Assembly: GCA_964517465.1 (NCBI GenBank)
Contig: CAZFEK010000011.1
Span: forward strand, 1-64,000
Direction: 5' to 3'
From: JACPUX01 sp964517465
GTDB lineage: Bacteria > Pseudomonadota > Gammaproteobacteria > Burkholderiales > Casimicrobiaceae
DNA: 64,000 nucleotides
In this document: positions 24,788 to 32,558 of the stretch, piece by piece
How positions within the stretch are numbered: the stretch's first letter is position 1
Layout of the letters: each line of letters opens with the position of its first letter
Notes under the pieces: model-generated
What the model saw: the letters and a program-made list of their open reading frames with translations, nothing else
Told to the model about the DNA's origin: nothing
The model's database searches: none
Translations under genes and position numbers: made by a program

Positions 24788-24813
24788 GGCATCGCTCCTC
24801 TGCTTTGATTCGA

Positions 24814-26553
24814 TCACTGCCGCGCCACGCGGACCATCGTGTCGCCGATCGCCTGCCGAACCAGCCCCGGATCGGACGCGGCAGGCAGCCGCAGGTCGCC
24901 GGGCTGAGGCCCAAAGTGCCTGAACACCTTGCGGCGGACTTTGTTCGTCAAGGCATCCATGTTGGCCAGCGGATCGACGAGTTCCTTCCACAGGGACAGC
25001 AGGTTGTGCAAAGTCTCGGAGCGGAACTCGCGCGTGCCGGTGTCGATGGTGCCGGCCAGGCGTGGCGTCACCAGCACGATCGCGGCGTCGCGGCTTTGGG
25101 TTTTTTCGCGTTCATTGAACAACACATTGCCTAGGGGCAGGTCGCCCAGCACCGGCACCTTGGACGTCCAGCCGACGTTCACGGCCTCGTACAAGCCCGA
25201 CAGGATCAGCGTCTTGCCAAACTCGACCTCGGCCGTGGCGCCGACGGTCTGCTTGAAGGTGGATACCGACTGCTGGAATGAACCGCTGGACGCCGGCACG
25301 AAGAAGGAGCGCACGGTATCGATGCGGAACTTGGTGCGCTCCCCGGTGATTTCGAGCGGTGTGAGTTTCACCGAGGTGCCCACATCGATCGTCTGCAAGG
25401 CGCCGAGGTTGATGCCGCTGACGCCCACGCTCAGCGTGCGGCCGATGAAGAACTCCGACTGCTGGCCGAGCGTGGCCACGAGCGAGGGACGCACCACGAC
25501 ATCGTAAAAGTCATCATGCGTATTGAACAGGTTCAGGCTGTAGTTGATCTGCGGCACCGACAGCGCGGCGGTGACGACCCGACTGAACACGTCGCCCGTT
25601 CCCGTTGCCGTGCGTCGCTCGCCCCTGTTCTCGCCGCCAAACTGCAACTTCAGGCCGTCGAGCAGGTTGATGCCGACGTTTTGTTTCGTCGTATCCTGGC
25701 TCAGCAGCAGCGTGACCTCGACCATGACCTGCTGCGGCGAGTTGCCGGCCGGCACCGTGGCCGGGGATGCTGCCGGCGAATCCCGACTCTCGCCCGCCCC
25801 CGCGTTCGAAGCCACGGGTGCCACTGGGGTTCGCTCTTGCACCGCCGCCAGGGTCGCGGTCCGCTGCAACTGCGCCAGCCGCGCGGCGTGGGCGCTGAGG
25901 CCGCCCTCCGGCAGCGCATTCGCGCGCTCGATCACGGCGGCGAGTTCGTCGCGCTGGCCGCGAACCGCGGCGACGTAAGCGGCGGTTCTGAGCATCTGCG
26001 GATCCCGCGGCGCCAGCGCCAAAGCCCTTGAAGCGGCCAGACGCGCCAAGTCGAGGTCGCCCCCGTAGTAGGCCGCGGCGGCGAGCCCGGCCAGAGCCTG
26101 CGGCGCGTCGGGGCGATCCATGATCGCCCGGGCGAAGGCCTCGGCGGCCGCGGCGTAGTCCTGGCGTTCGAACTTGGCCAGTCCGGCATAGTAGTGCGAC
26201 CAGTAGTATCCCGGCGCGAATTTCTCCGCCGCTTCGTAGCCGACCTGGGCCAGTTCCGCTGATCGCTGCGAGTCATCGGCGAGCTGATAGCTCAGCCCAT
26301 TGAGCAGATGCAGGTAGCCGTTCTGGGGTTCGGCGCGTAATGCCGCCGTAAGCAGCACCCGCGCGGCTTCGGGCCGACCCGTTTGCATCGCCGCGGCAAT
26401 GTCTTGGTTGGCGACCGGGCCGCGCGCCTCATTCGCGTCGCGTCCGGGCGGTGAAGTGGCGCAGCCGCCCAGCGCAAGTACCAGGCCCAGACCGATGAGC
26501 GCCGCACTCGGTTTGCGCCGGGCGCGCGTAAGCGTGTTGAGGTGTGAAGTCAT
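24814..26553 (-). CDS. Lipoprotein secretin with N-terminal TPR region
   Basis: The gene encodes 579 residues. A lipobox (LALGGC, Cys about 30) predicts an outer-membrane lipoprotein. Residues of about 45-230 are TPR-like. The C-terminal part is a type II/III secretin domain, with VEVTLLLSQDTTKQ, ATAEVEFGKTLILSGLYE and the characteristic VPVLGDLPLGNVLF near 470-485, followed by AIVLVTPRL. Secretins form gated outer-membrane pores. No assembly ATPase, pseudopilin or inner-membrane platform gene is nearby, so this is an orphan or specialised secretin. It is flanked by a small leading gene and a jacalin-like secreted protein in one operon. Confidence 0.8.
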   Translation of the reverse strand: MTSHLNTLTRARRKPSAALIGLGLVLALGGCATSPPGRDANEARGPVANQDIAAAMQTGRPEAARVLLTAALRAEPQNGYLHLLNGLSYQLADDSQRSAELAQVGYEAAEKFAPGYYWSHYYAGLAKFERQDYAAAAEAFARAIMDRPDAPQALAGLAAAAYYGGDLDLARLAASRALALAPRDPQMLRTAAYVAAVRGQRDELAAVIERANALPEGGLSAHAARLAQLQRTATLAAVQERTPVAPVASNAGAGESRDSPAASPATVPAGNSPQQVMVEVTLLLSQDTTKQNVGINLLDGLKLQFGGENRGERRTATGTGDVFSRVVTAALSVPQINYSLNLFNTHDDFYDVVVRPSLVATLGQQSEFFIGRTLSVGVSGINLGALQTIDVGTSVKLTPLEITGERTKFRIDTVRSFFVPASSGSFQQSVSTFKQTVGATAEVEFGKTLILSGLYEAVNVGWTSKVPVLGDLPLGNVLFNEREKTQSRDAAIVLVTPRLAGTIDTGTREFRSETLHNLLSLWKELVDPLANMDALTNKVRRKVFRHFGPQPGDLRLPAASDPGLVRQAIGDTMVRVARQ

Positions 26554-26588
26554 GATCGCTTTCCATGGGGTTGCATTGGGTGGGAACG

Positions 26589-26801
26589 CTAGCGCGGGGG
26601 CGTTTGCCGAGCGTTTGCCGGCGCCTGATCCGTGCTGTCGCAGGAAGGCGGCAGCTCGACGCTGGCCTGGCGCAAGAACTCGCCCAGTCTCGCCGGTTCG
26701 TCGAAAAGCTGCGGCTCGGAGTCATCGACACCCCGCACGGCAGCGCGAAACTGGTTGAGGTGTTGCCATACCCGCACGAGAAACAATCGGGGTTCGTTCA
26801 T
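26589..26801 (-). CDS. Small protein leading the secretin operon, 70 residues
   Basis: The ATG at 26801 follows a usable ribosome site (GGGAGAG). The protein (MNEPRLFLVRVWQHLNQFRA at its start) has no signal peptide or recognisable domain and ends in a Pro/Ala/Gln-rich tail. It ends 35 nt before the secretin start. The last residues overlap a direct-repeat element that resembles a SARP site. Coding status is supported mainly by position and ribosome site. Confidence 0.45.
   Translation of the reverse strand: MNEPRLFLVRVWQHLNQFRAAVRGVDDSEPQLFDEPARLGEFLRQASVELPPSCDSTDQAPANARQTPPR
26600..26617. promoter_or_regulatory. Direct repeat with 11-bp period upstream of the secretin gene
   Basis: GCGTTTG occurs at 26600-26606 and 26611-26617, exactly 11 bp apart. 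It lies 47 bp upstream of the secretin start and is nearly identical over 21 bp to the copy at 26850. SARP regulators bind such heptamer direct repeats with 11-bp spacing. Confidence 0.5.
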
Positions 26802-26849
26802 GGGGCTGCTCTCCCTGCCCTCGGGTCATGCGGCCAAGGTAACGAGCCG

Positions 26850-26867
26850 GCGTTTGTCCAGCGTTTG
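26850..26867 (+). promoter_or_regulatory. Direct repeat with 11-bp period in the divergent promoter region, copy 1
   Basis: GCGTTTG at 26850-26856 and 26861-26867, spaced by 11 bp. It lies between the divergent genes starting at 26801 (minus) and 26978 (plus), as expected for a SARP-type activator site. Confidence 0.55.
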
Positions 26868-26897
26868 CCGAGGCGACTTGGGCACGCCCGCCGGCGA

Positions 26898-26915
26898 CAA
26901 ACGCTGAACAAACGC
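26898..26915 (-). promoter_or_regulatory. Direct repeat with 11-bp period in the divergent promoter region, copy 2
   Basis: On the minus strand GCGTTTG occurs at 26915-26909 and 26904-26898, again 11 bp apart. It is inverted relative to copy 1, so each promoter of the divergent pair could have its own correctly oriented site. Confidence 0.55.
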
Positions 26916-26977
26916 CTCTCGTTCTACCGTGCGTGCACCGCGACACCCGAGCGCAAGGGACAGACCAGGAGGCTCAC

Positions 26978-27892
26978 ATGATGAAATCTTTGCGATGCTC
27001 AATATCGCGCCACGCCATCCGGCTCGTGGCGACGCTGCTGGTGGTGCCTGGCGCCGTCTTTGGGCAGGCCAACCCGATCGGGGGTCTGACCGTGCACGTC
27101 ACCCGCGCCGGCAGCGCGGCGGCCAATGCCACGGTCTGCATCGGCACCGCCAATGCCGTCAATGCCTTTGGCCAGGGAACGACCGACAGTCAAGGGAACG
27201 CGCGCTTCGCCACGGTGCCCAGCGAAGCTTTCGTGGCGACGGCAAATCTCGCCGGACAAGGCACTCGCAACGCGTTCACGCCGGCATCGCCCAACTTGTC
27301 GGTGATGCGTATCGATCTGGCTCTGCCCGCCTCGGGCGGGCCCTCGTGTCCGCCGACAGGACCCAGCCAGACCCAGCTTCCGACGCGGATTCGCGAAATG
27401 CCCGCGACCACCCCTTTGACGCCGCTGCCAACGCTACCGGCGCGGGTGGAGCACTGTTTCGGCGCCATCGGTGCCGAATGCGGTCAGCCGCAGGCCAATA
27501 TTCCCGGCGCCGCGTTGTGCCGGGCAGGCGTCTGCTTCATCAATGGCGGTAGTTGGGAACACGACCAGTGCTGCGTCCGCCATCGCCGCGGCATGAGCTG
27601 CGATTTCGACCCTTTGCACCAAGCCGAGGCGGCTCGCGATCAGACCTGCGTACCGGCCTGGAACAAGGCCGTGCGCCTGACCACCAAAGGTTTGTCCTGG
27701 CGTCGCAATGTGGACTTCGCGCGCGGCAACGCCACCGGCATCGTCGAGTTCGCGCTCTTCTGCGCGCCGGCGAACAGCCTGCTTCCTCCGGAAGACGCCG
27801 ACAAGTGCTGTACGCGCCAGACGCGGGCGCTCAATGCCACCGAAGCCGTGGCCGCGCGCGCCGCCAACGAAAACCTTCTTGCCTGCCGGTAG
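26978..27892 (+). CDS. Secreted cysteine-rich protein, unknown
   Basis: The gene encodes 304 residues starting at the first of two adjacent ATGs, after ACCAGGAGGCTCAC. A signal peptide (LVATLLVVPGAVFGQA) precedes a beta-rich domain (GLTVHVTRAGSAAANATVCIG, a carboxypeptidase-regulatory/CNA-B-like pattern). A Cys-rich second half contains HCFGAIGAECG, GSWEHDQCCVRHRRGMSCD and DADKCCTRQTR. The CCxxH cluster faintly recalls secreted phospholipase A2 but the pattern does not match fully. It is divergent from the secretin operon and shares its putative SARP control region, suggesting it is co-regulated and possibly exported cargo. Confidence 0.6.
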   Translation: MMKSLRCSISRHAIRLVATLLVVPGAVFGQANPIGGLTVHVTRAGSAAANATVCIGTANAVNAFGQGTTDSQGNARFATVPSEAFVATANLAGQGTRNAFTPASPNLSVMRIDLALPASGGPSCPPTGPSQTQLPTRIREMPATTPLTPLPTLPARVEHCFGAIGAECGQPQANIPGAALCRAGVCFINGGSWEHDQCCVRHRRGMSCDFDPLHQAEAARDQTCVPAWNKAVRLTTKGLSWRRNVDFARGNATGIVEFALFCAPANSLLPPEDADKCCTRQTRALNATEAVAARAANENLLACR

Positions 27893-27955
27893 GCGGAATC
27901 GACCCGTCCGGCGCGCCGGCGAAAGCGTCGCGGGTCACCCATCAGGAGAACACCG

Positions 27956-28441
27956 ATGAGTCATTCGCTACGCAACTTGCCCGCCGCTTTCCTCGCCGCG
28001 ACCGCGATCGGAATGCTTCCGACGCTGCCCTGCGCCGCCGCGGGACCGACCTCGGGGGGATCGTCGGGCTGCATGGTCACGGTCATCACGACCAATGAAA
28101 ACGGCAGCACCGACAGCGCCGTGCGCCCGTTTCAAGCGCCGTGCCGGAAAGGCCAAAGCAACGGTGATGTCGAGTACTACAACCCCTACACCGACAGCTA
28201 CGAAACGCGCGGGGATTTTCGCATCGAGCCCTTGGTGATTCCGACACGGTCCTCGACCGGGTCGCGCACCAACACGGGAGCCACGTCCAGCGGCGGCCGC
28301 AGCAGCTCGGGGTCGTCGACGTCCACCACCGGCAGCGGCAGCTCGGGGGCGCCCTGCACATCGTCGGGCACCTCGTCCAAAGCCATCAAGAAAACGCGCA
28401 GCACCGCCTCGGGCAGGCCTTGCAGCTCGACGCCGCGTTAG
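27956..28441 (+). CDS. Small secreted Ser/Thr-rich protein
   Basis: The gene encodes 161 residues with a signal peptide ending near PTLPCAAA. A short globular part with two cysteines (GCMVTVITTNENGS, FQAPCRKG) is followed by a long Ser/Gly/Thr-rich low-complexity tail (residues about 96-161). The start has a good ribosome site (AGGAGAACACCG). It follows the Cys-rich secreted protein by 63 nt and is probably in its operon. No family was recognised. Confidence 0.6.
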   Translation: MSHSLRNLPAAFLAATAIGMLPTLPCAAAGPTSGGSSGCMVTVITTNENGSTDSAVRPFQAPCRKGQSNGDVEYYNPYTDSYETRGDFRIEPLVIPTRSSTGSRTNTGATSSGGRSSSGSSTSTTGSGSSGAPCTSSGTSSKAIKKTRSTASGRPCSSTPR

Positions 28442-28709
28442 TACCCGGAAAAGACGCCCGCGGCCTACTCCTCGCACAGAAACGGTCGTGGCGGGCGCAT
28501 GCGCCCGCCGGCCAGCCGCGAATCGTCACGGACGTCGACGGCAGCGCGAACCCGACCCACAATGCCGTGCATTCCCCGCGGGATCGAAGAATCCGGCGCA
28601 AGATCGCCGCGAGTTGCGTTGCTCGCCCCGCGAAACCGCGGCTCAGGTCAAGCTAGAATGTGCGGTGCGCCCCAACAGAGATTCCTTCGATCCGTCGACC
28701 CATGCCCCC

Positions 28710-29090
28710 ATGGACAGCCTTGCCGCTTTCTACTCGATCACTCGCGCCGATTTTCCCGACCTTGCCCAGGGCGCGGACCAACACTATCTCGCTCTATGGG
28801 GGGAAGCGGCGGCCGGGGACCGCGGTGCCTTCGTTTGGTTCGAGAGCCTCGCGCATGTCGTCAATCGGAAAATGCAGAACGCGGTCTTCGATGAAAGCGA
28901 GGCCTTCTTCCGTTTCATGGATGAAGCTTTTCGATCAGGCGGCGAGGAAGTGCGCAAATGCATCGACGCTTCGCTGATCGAGAATCTCTTCTGGCAGGTC
29001 ACTCCGAAGGCCGCGCGAGCCTATTGGCGCACCCTTCCCAATGCTCTGAGGAAGCTTTATGTGGATTTCCACGGCCGCAGGCCGCTTTGA
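28710..29090 (+). CDS. Hypothetical protein, DUF7674-like
   Basis: The gene encodes 126 residues beginning MDSLAAFYSITRADFPDLAQ. It is acidic and helical with no signal peptide. The pattern VWFESLAHVVNRKMQ then FFRFMDEAFRSGGEEVRKCIDASLIENLFW resembles small DUF7674-type proteins that are often found near surface or polymorphic-toxin loci, but I am not certain of the match. The start was chosen at 28710 because upstream codons look non-coding. Confidence 0.5.
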   Translation: MDSLAAFYSITRADFPDLAQGADQHYLALWGEAAAGDRGAFVWFESLAHVVNRKMQNAVFDESEAFFRFMDEAFRSGGEEVRKCIDASLIENLFWQVTPKAARAYWRTLPNALRKLYVDFHGRRPL

Positions 29091-29215
29091 CCGCAAGCTG
29101 CCGGGAACTCCCCGCGCGTCATCAAGAACCCAGCCGCACCCGGAATAGAAGGGCAGATCGAACCAGCGTCAGAATAAACCGCTGCCGCCCGTCCCCGGCC
29201 GGCCTGGCCGCGGTT

Positions 29216-30022
29216 TCAGCGCCGACGCAGCCCGCCCAGCAGGAAGTCGCGTTTGCTCATGGGTGCACCTTCCCCCCGGCCCCCTTCCGGGGGAAGGGGG
29301 TGAATACGGTTCGCGGGCTTTGCCCGCTCCGGTATTTGGCTTGCGCGCCCTTGGGGCGGCCCGGCGGGTGGGGTGGAACCTTCCCCCCAGCCCCCTTCCT
29401 GGGGAAGGGGGTGATTGGGGTTCGCGGGCTTTGCCCGCTCCAGGTCTTGGCTTGCGCGCCCTTGGGGCGGCCCGGCGGGCGCGCGCATGCCCTGATCCGG
29501 ACCGCGGGTGACGGGGTCGACCTGGAGAGCTTCTTCGCCGGCCGCGGCGGGCCGGCGGATATTCAACAGCTTCGGCCCCGGAGCCGGGACGGCTTCCGGC
29601 GCTGAGGCGGGGGTCTGCATGAGGACGGCGAGCACTTCCGTCGCCGTGGCTCGCGCCGCATCCATGTCGCTGAATTGGCCCATGGGCGAAATCAGCGAGC
29701 AACTCTGAAACTCGCCGACCTCGGGTTCTTCGCTGCCCAGAAACGCATAGGTGCCCGAGGGCAGCGCCTGGAATTGCCGTGTTTCGCCGCGCACGCTCAC
29801 CCATTCGGCTGCGGCGCCGGGCACCCGCAGCAGGTTCATGAACCAGGGGCTGATCAGAATGCCCAGCCAGTGCCCTTGATGCAGTCGAAAACCCAAGGCT
29901 TCCACACCCAGCGCCGGGTTGACGATGGGCACATCACTCATGCGCTCGCGATAGATGCGTTCGAAGGCGCGCACCAGCAGCGCGCCGGGGTCGCTGTGGT
30001 GGCGACGCAGAAGCTCGCTCAC
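29216..30022 (-). CDS. hybE: [NiFe]-hydrogenase chaperone HybE with expanded C-terminal repeats
   Basis: The gene encodes 268 residues. The first 155 are HybE-like (VPIVNPALGVEALGFR, HWLGILISPWFMNLL, LPSGTYAFLGSEEPEVGEFQSCSLISPM). HybE is a chaperone for Tat export or assembly of the periplasmic hydrogenase. The C-terminus ends in MSKRDFLLGGLRRR, seen in relatives. Between them lies a Pro/Gly/Arg-rich region containing two tandem 102-nt units (34 codons each), an in-frame repeat expansion. The ATG overlaps the hypC stop by 4 nt (ATGA). The core is intact, so function is likely retained. Confidence 0.8.
   Translation of the reverse strand: MSELLRRHHSDPGALLVRAFERIYRERMSDVPIVNPALGVEALGFRLHQGHWLGILISPWFMNLLRVPGAAAEWVSVRGETRQFQALPSGTYAFLGSEEPEVGEFQSCSLISPMGQFSDMDAARATATEVLAVLMQTPASAPEAVPAPGPKLLNIRRPAAAGEEALQVDPVTRGPDQGMRAPAGPPQGRASQDLERAKPANPNHPLPQEGGWGEGSTPPAGPPQGRASQIPERAKPANRIHPLPPEGGRGEGAPMSKRDFLLGGLRRR
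29268..29480. repeat. Tandem in-frame 102-nt repeats within hybE
   Basis: Units at 29268-29369 and 29379-29480 are nearly identical and separated by 9 nt, a 111-nt (37-codon) period. Each contains a CCCCC...GGGGGAAGGGGG stem and a GCGGGC-ttt-GCCCGC palindrome, like an interspersed palindromic element. Both are in frame and encode PAGPPQGRASQ...ERAKPAN. Confidence 0.75.
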
Positions 30023-30264
30023 CAGGCCCTCACGTCGGCTTCGCCCTGGGCCAAAATTTCCTGCATCAGGGCGAGCGTCTCGGCGGCGCGTTCCGCCTCG
30101 ACCTTTTCATAAGCGAAGCTGCCTTGCTGAATGAGCACATAGTCGCCCACGGCAACCTCTTCATGCATCAGCAGGAAGTTTACTTCGCGTTCGGTTCCGG
30201 CGGTATCGACCACGGCCATGAAGCCGTCGATGCGCAAAACCTTCGAAGGAATGGCGAGGCACAT
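30019..30264 (-). CDS. hybG: Hydrogenase maturation chaperone HypC/HybG family
   Basis: The gene encodes 81 residues beginning MCLAIPSKVL. The conserved Cys2 carries the Fe(CN)2CO precursor between HypD and the large-subunit apoprotein. The small beta-barrel pattern (AVVDTAGTEREVNF, VGDYVLIQQGSFAYEKV) is complete. Its ATG overlaps the protease stop by one base (TGATG). In a Hyb operon this copy probably serves the local large subunit. Confidence 0.92.
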   Translation of the reverse strand: MCLAIPSKVLRIDGFMAVVDTAGTEREVNFLLMHEEVAVGDYVLIQQGSFAYEKVEAERAAETLALMQEILAQGEADVRAW

Positions 30265-30746
30265 CACGCGGCCTTGGGTAGCAGCTCGACGCCCCGCTGG
30301 GCGAGTTCGGCCTGGGCGCGCGCCACCATGGCGGGCACCGCCGCGGCGATGCGCGGGGTCAGTTCCATGCCCAGCTCGAAGCTCTCGGGTTCCACTCCGA
30401 TCAACACGATGTCCTTGGGCGGGGAGCCGGCGAACTCCAGACTTGCCAGCACATCGCAAATGCTCACCTGGTGAGGCGAGAGCTTGGCGCGGAAGAACAC
30501 CGGCACTTCCTTGCCGGCGAGCACCACCAGTTCCCCGGGCGCACGCTTGGCCTTGACGGCATCGAGTACCAGCAGCAGATCGACTCCGGTCAAGGGATCG
30601 AGCAGTTCCATGCCGGCGGTACCCCCATCGATGACTTCCACGTCTTCGGGAATGTGAAAGGCCGCCTGCAGCGCCTCGGCCGCGCGCACACCCACGCCTT
30701 CGTCGGAGAGGATGGTGTTGCCGATGCCGAGGATGACGGTGCGCAA
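30264..30746 (-). CDS. hybD: Hydrogenase maturation protease HybD/HupD
   Basis: The gene encodes 160 residues. It contains the family opening ILGIGNTILSDEGVGVRAAE with the Ni-probing Glu, then VIDGGTAGMELLD and LSPHQVSICDVLA with the conserved His. It removes the C-terminal tail of the large subunit after Ni insertion; that tail is present in the adjacent gene. A TTG start at 30746 (after CGGGAGCAGCCC) is chosen because earlier codons lie in the upstream terminator hairpin. Confidence 0.9.
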   Translation of the reverse strand: MRTVILGIGNTILSDEGVGVRAAEALQAAFHIPEDVEVIDGGTAGMELLDPLTGVDLLLVLDAVKAKRAPGELVVLAGKEVPVFFRAKLSPHQVSICDVLASLEFAGSPPKDIVLIGVEPESFELGMELTPRIAAAVPAMVARAQAELAQRGVELLPKAA

Positions 30747-30759
30747 AGGGCTGCTCCCG

Positions 30760-30791
30760 AAAAAAATGGGCGGGCTGTTGTGTGCCCGCCC
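30760..30791 (-). terminator. Rho-independent terminator between hydrogenase structural and maturation genes
   Basis: On the minus strand GGGCGGGC-acacaaca-GCCCGCCC (30791-30768) is followed by ATTTTTTT (30767-30760). It lies after the large-subunit gene and just before hybD, so it may attenuate transcription and keep maturation proteins below the structural subunits. Confidence 0.75.
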
Positions 30792-30842
30792 CAAGTTTAC
30801 CAGCCGAAACGGCCGGAGAGGTCTTATGCCTTCGCCGTGTCG

Positions 30843-32543
30843 CTACTTCGCCTTCACCGTGATGGCGCTGCCATGTTCGGTGTCGGTGACGTGAATCGCG
30901 CAGGCGATGCAGGGGTCGAAAGAGTGAATGGTGCGCAACACTTCCAGGGGTTTGCCCGGGTCCGCGATCGGGTTGTCCATGAGCGAAGCCTCATAGGGCC
31001 CCGGCTCGTCCTTCTCATTGCGCGGACAAGCGTTCCAGGTCGAAGGCACCACGCACTGGTAGTTCTTGATCTTGCCGTCGTTGATGACCACCCAGTGCGA
31101 GAGCACGCCGCGGGGCGCTTCGTGATAGCCCTGGCCCTGAATTTCGCCTTTCGGGAAAGTGGGCTTGTTGAAGGTTTTCACGTCGCCTTTGGCGATGTTG
31201 TTGACCAGCGCGCCCCACTGATCGGCCAGCATGTCCACTTGCACGGCGCAGGACACCGCACGCGCGGCGTGACGGCCGATGGTGGAGTGCATGGCCTCGA
31301 GACCCACCTTGGTTTTGGCCAAGGCCGAAACGGTATCGAGCGCCGCGGTGGCGTATTTTTTGGTGGGCTCGTGGCCGGCCGCCAGCATGCACAACACGCG
31401 GGAGAGCGGCCCCACTTGCGCGGGCTTGCCATAGAAGGTGGGGGACTTGAGCCAGGAGTACTTGCCGTCTTCCTTGAAGTCGGTGTATTGCGGCTTGGTC
31501 TCGCCCTGGTAGGGGTGCAGGGCCTTGGAGCCTTCATACCAGGAGTGCTTGGAGGATTCTTCCACGCCCTTGACCCAGTAGTCGTCATTGAAGCTCTTGA
31601 TCGCCTTGAAGGCGCCCAAGTCCTTGTTGGGCACGTAGCCGCCGGGCAGCGCGAACTGGGTGCCCTTGGTGTCCATGGGAATATCGGGCACGCAGAGGTA
31701 GTTGGTCACACCCGCGCCGTATTTGGTCCAGTCGGCGTAAAAGGCGCCCACCGCGGCGACATCGACGAGATACACGTTCTTGACGAAATCGGCCAGTTCG
31801 TCGATGTAGCCCTTGATGGCCAAGAGGCGCTCGACGCCCAGGGTCGAATAGCTGTCGGTGGAGATGGCGTTGGAGACACCGCCCACGGCGACGTTTTGGA
31901 TATGGGGTGTCTTCGAGCCGAGGATGGAGACGATCTTGTTGGCTTTGCGTTGCACGTCCAGGGCTTGCAGGTAATGCGCCACGGCGAGCAGGTTCACTTC
32001 CGGCGGCAGCTTCATCGCCGGGTGGCCCCAGTAGCCGTTGGTGAAAATGCCCAACTGGCCGCCATCGACGAAACCCTTGAGGCGCTCTTTCACGGCGCGC
32101 ATTTCGAACTTGCCGTTGCCGGCCCAGGACGAAAGGCTTTCGGCGAGCTTGGAGGTCGCATCCGGATCGGCTTTCAAGGCCGAGACCACATCGACCCAGT
32201 CGAGCGCCGAGAGGTGATAGAAATGCACGATGTGGTCGTGCACCGCATGCGCCAGGATGATGAGGTTGCGAATGTACTGGGCGTTGAGCGGCACTTCGAG
32301 CTGCAGCGCGTTTTCCACCGCGCGCACCGAGGCGATGGCATGCACCGTGGTACACACGCCGCAGATGCGCTGAGTGATCGCCCAGGCGTCGCGCGGATCG
32401 CGACCCAGAAGGATGAGTTCGACGCCGCGCCACATCTGGCCCGACGACCACGCTTTTTTGACTTTGCCGCCATCGACGTCGACATCGATGCGCAGATGGC
32501 CTTCGATCCGGGTGATCGGATCAACCGTAATGCGTTGTCCCAT
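30843..32543 (-). CDS. hybC: [NiFe] hydrogenase large subunit (hydrogenase-2 type)
   Basis: The gene encodes 566 residues. The N-terminal Ni-ligand motif RICGVC (Cys61, Cys64) and the C-terminal DPCIACAIH (Cys545, Cys548) are intact. A 15-residue tail (VTDTEHGSAITVKAK) follows His551 and would be removed by HybD. It binds the NiFe(CN)2CO centre that splits H2. The operon layout hybO-A-B-C and sequence style point to group 1c, membrane-linked and possibly reversible as in E. coli hydrogenase 2. Confidence 0.95.
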   Translation of the reverse strand: MGQRITVDPITRIEGHLRIDVDVDGGKVKKAWSSGQMWRGVELILLGRDPRDAWAITQRICGVCTTVHAIASVRAVENALQLEVPLNAQYIRNLIILAHAVHDHIVHFYHLSALDWVDVVSALKADPDATSKLAESLSSWAGNGKFEMRAVKERLKGFVDGGQLGIFTNGYWGHPAMKLPPEVNLLAVAHYLQALDVQRKANKIVSILGSKTPHIQNVAVGGVSNAISTDSYSTLGVERLLAIKGYIDELADFVKNVYLVDVAAVGAFYADWTKYGAGVTNYLCVPDIPMDTKGTQFALPGGYVPNKDLGAFKAIKSFNDDYWVKGVEESSKHSWYEGSKALHPYQGETKPQYTDFKEDGKYSWLKSPTFYGKPAQVGPLSRVLCMLAAGHEPTKKYATAALDTVSALAKTKVGLEAMHSTIGRHAARAVSCAVQVDMLADQWGALVNNIAKGDVKTFNKPTFPKGEIQGQGYHEAPRGVLSHWVVINDGKIKNYQCVVPSTWNACPRNEKDEPGPYEASLMDNPIADPGKPLEVLRTIHSFDPCIACAIHVTDTEHGSAITVKAK

Positions 32544-32558
32544 TTTGTACCTCTCCTT

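Noticed and set aside
26978..27892. Secreted phospholipase A2
   Set aside because: The CCxxH cluster is suggestive, but the HD catalytic pair and calcium loop are not in the right order.
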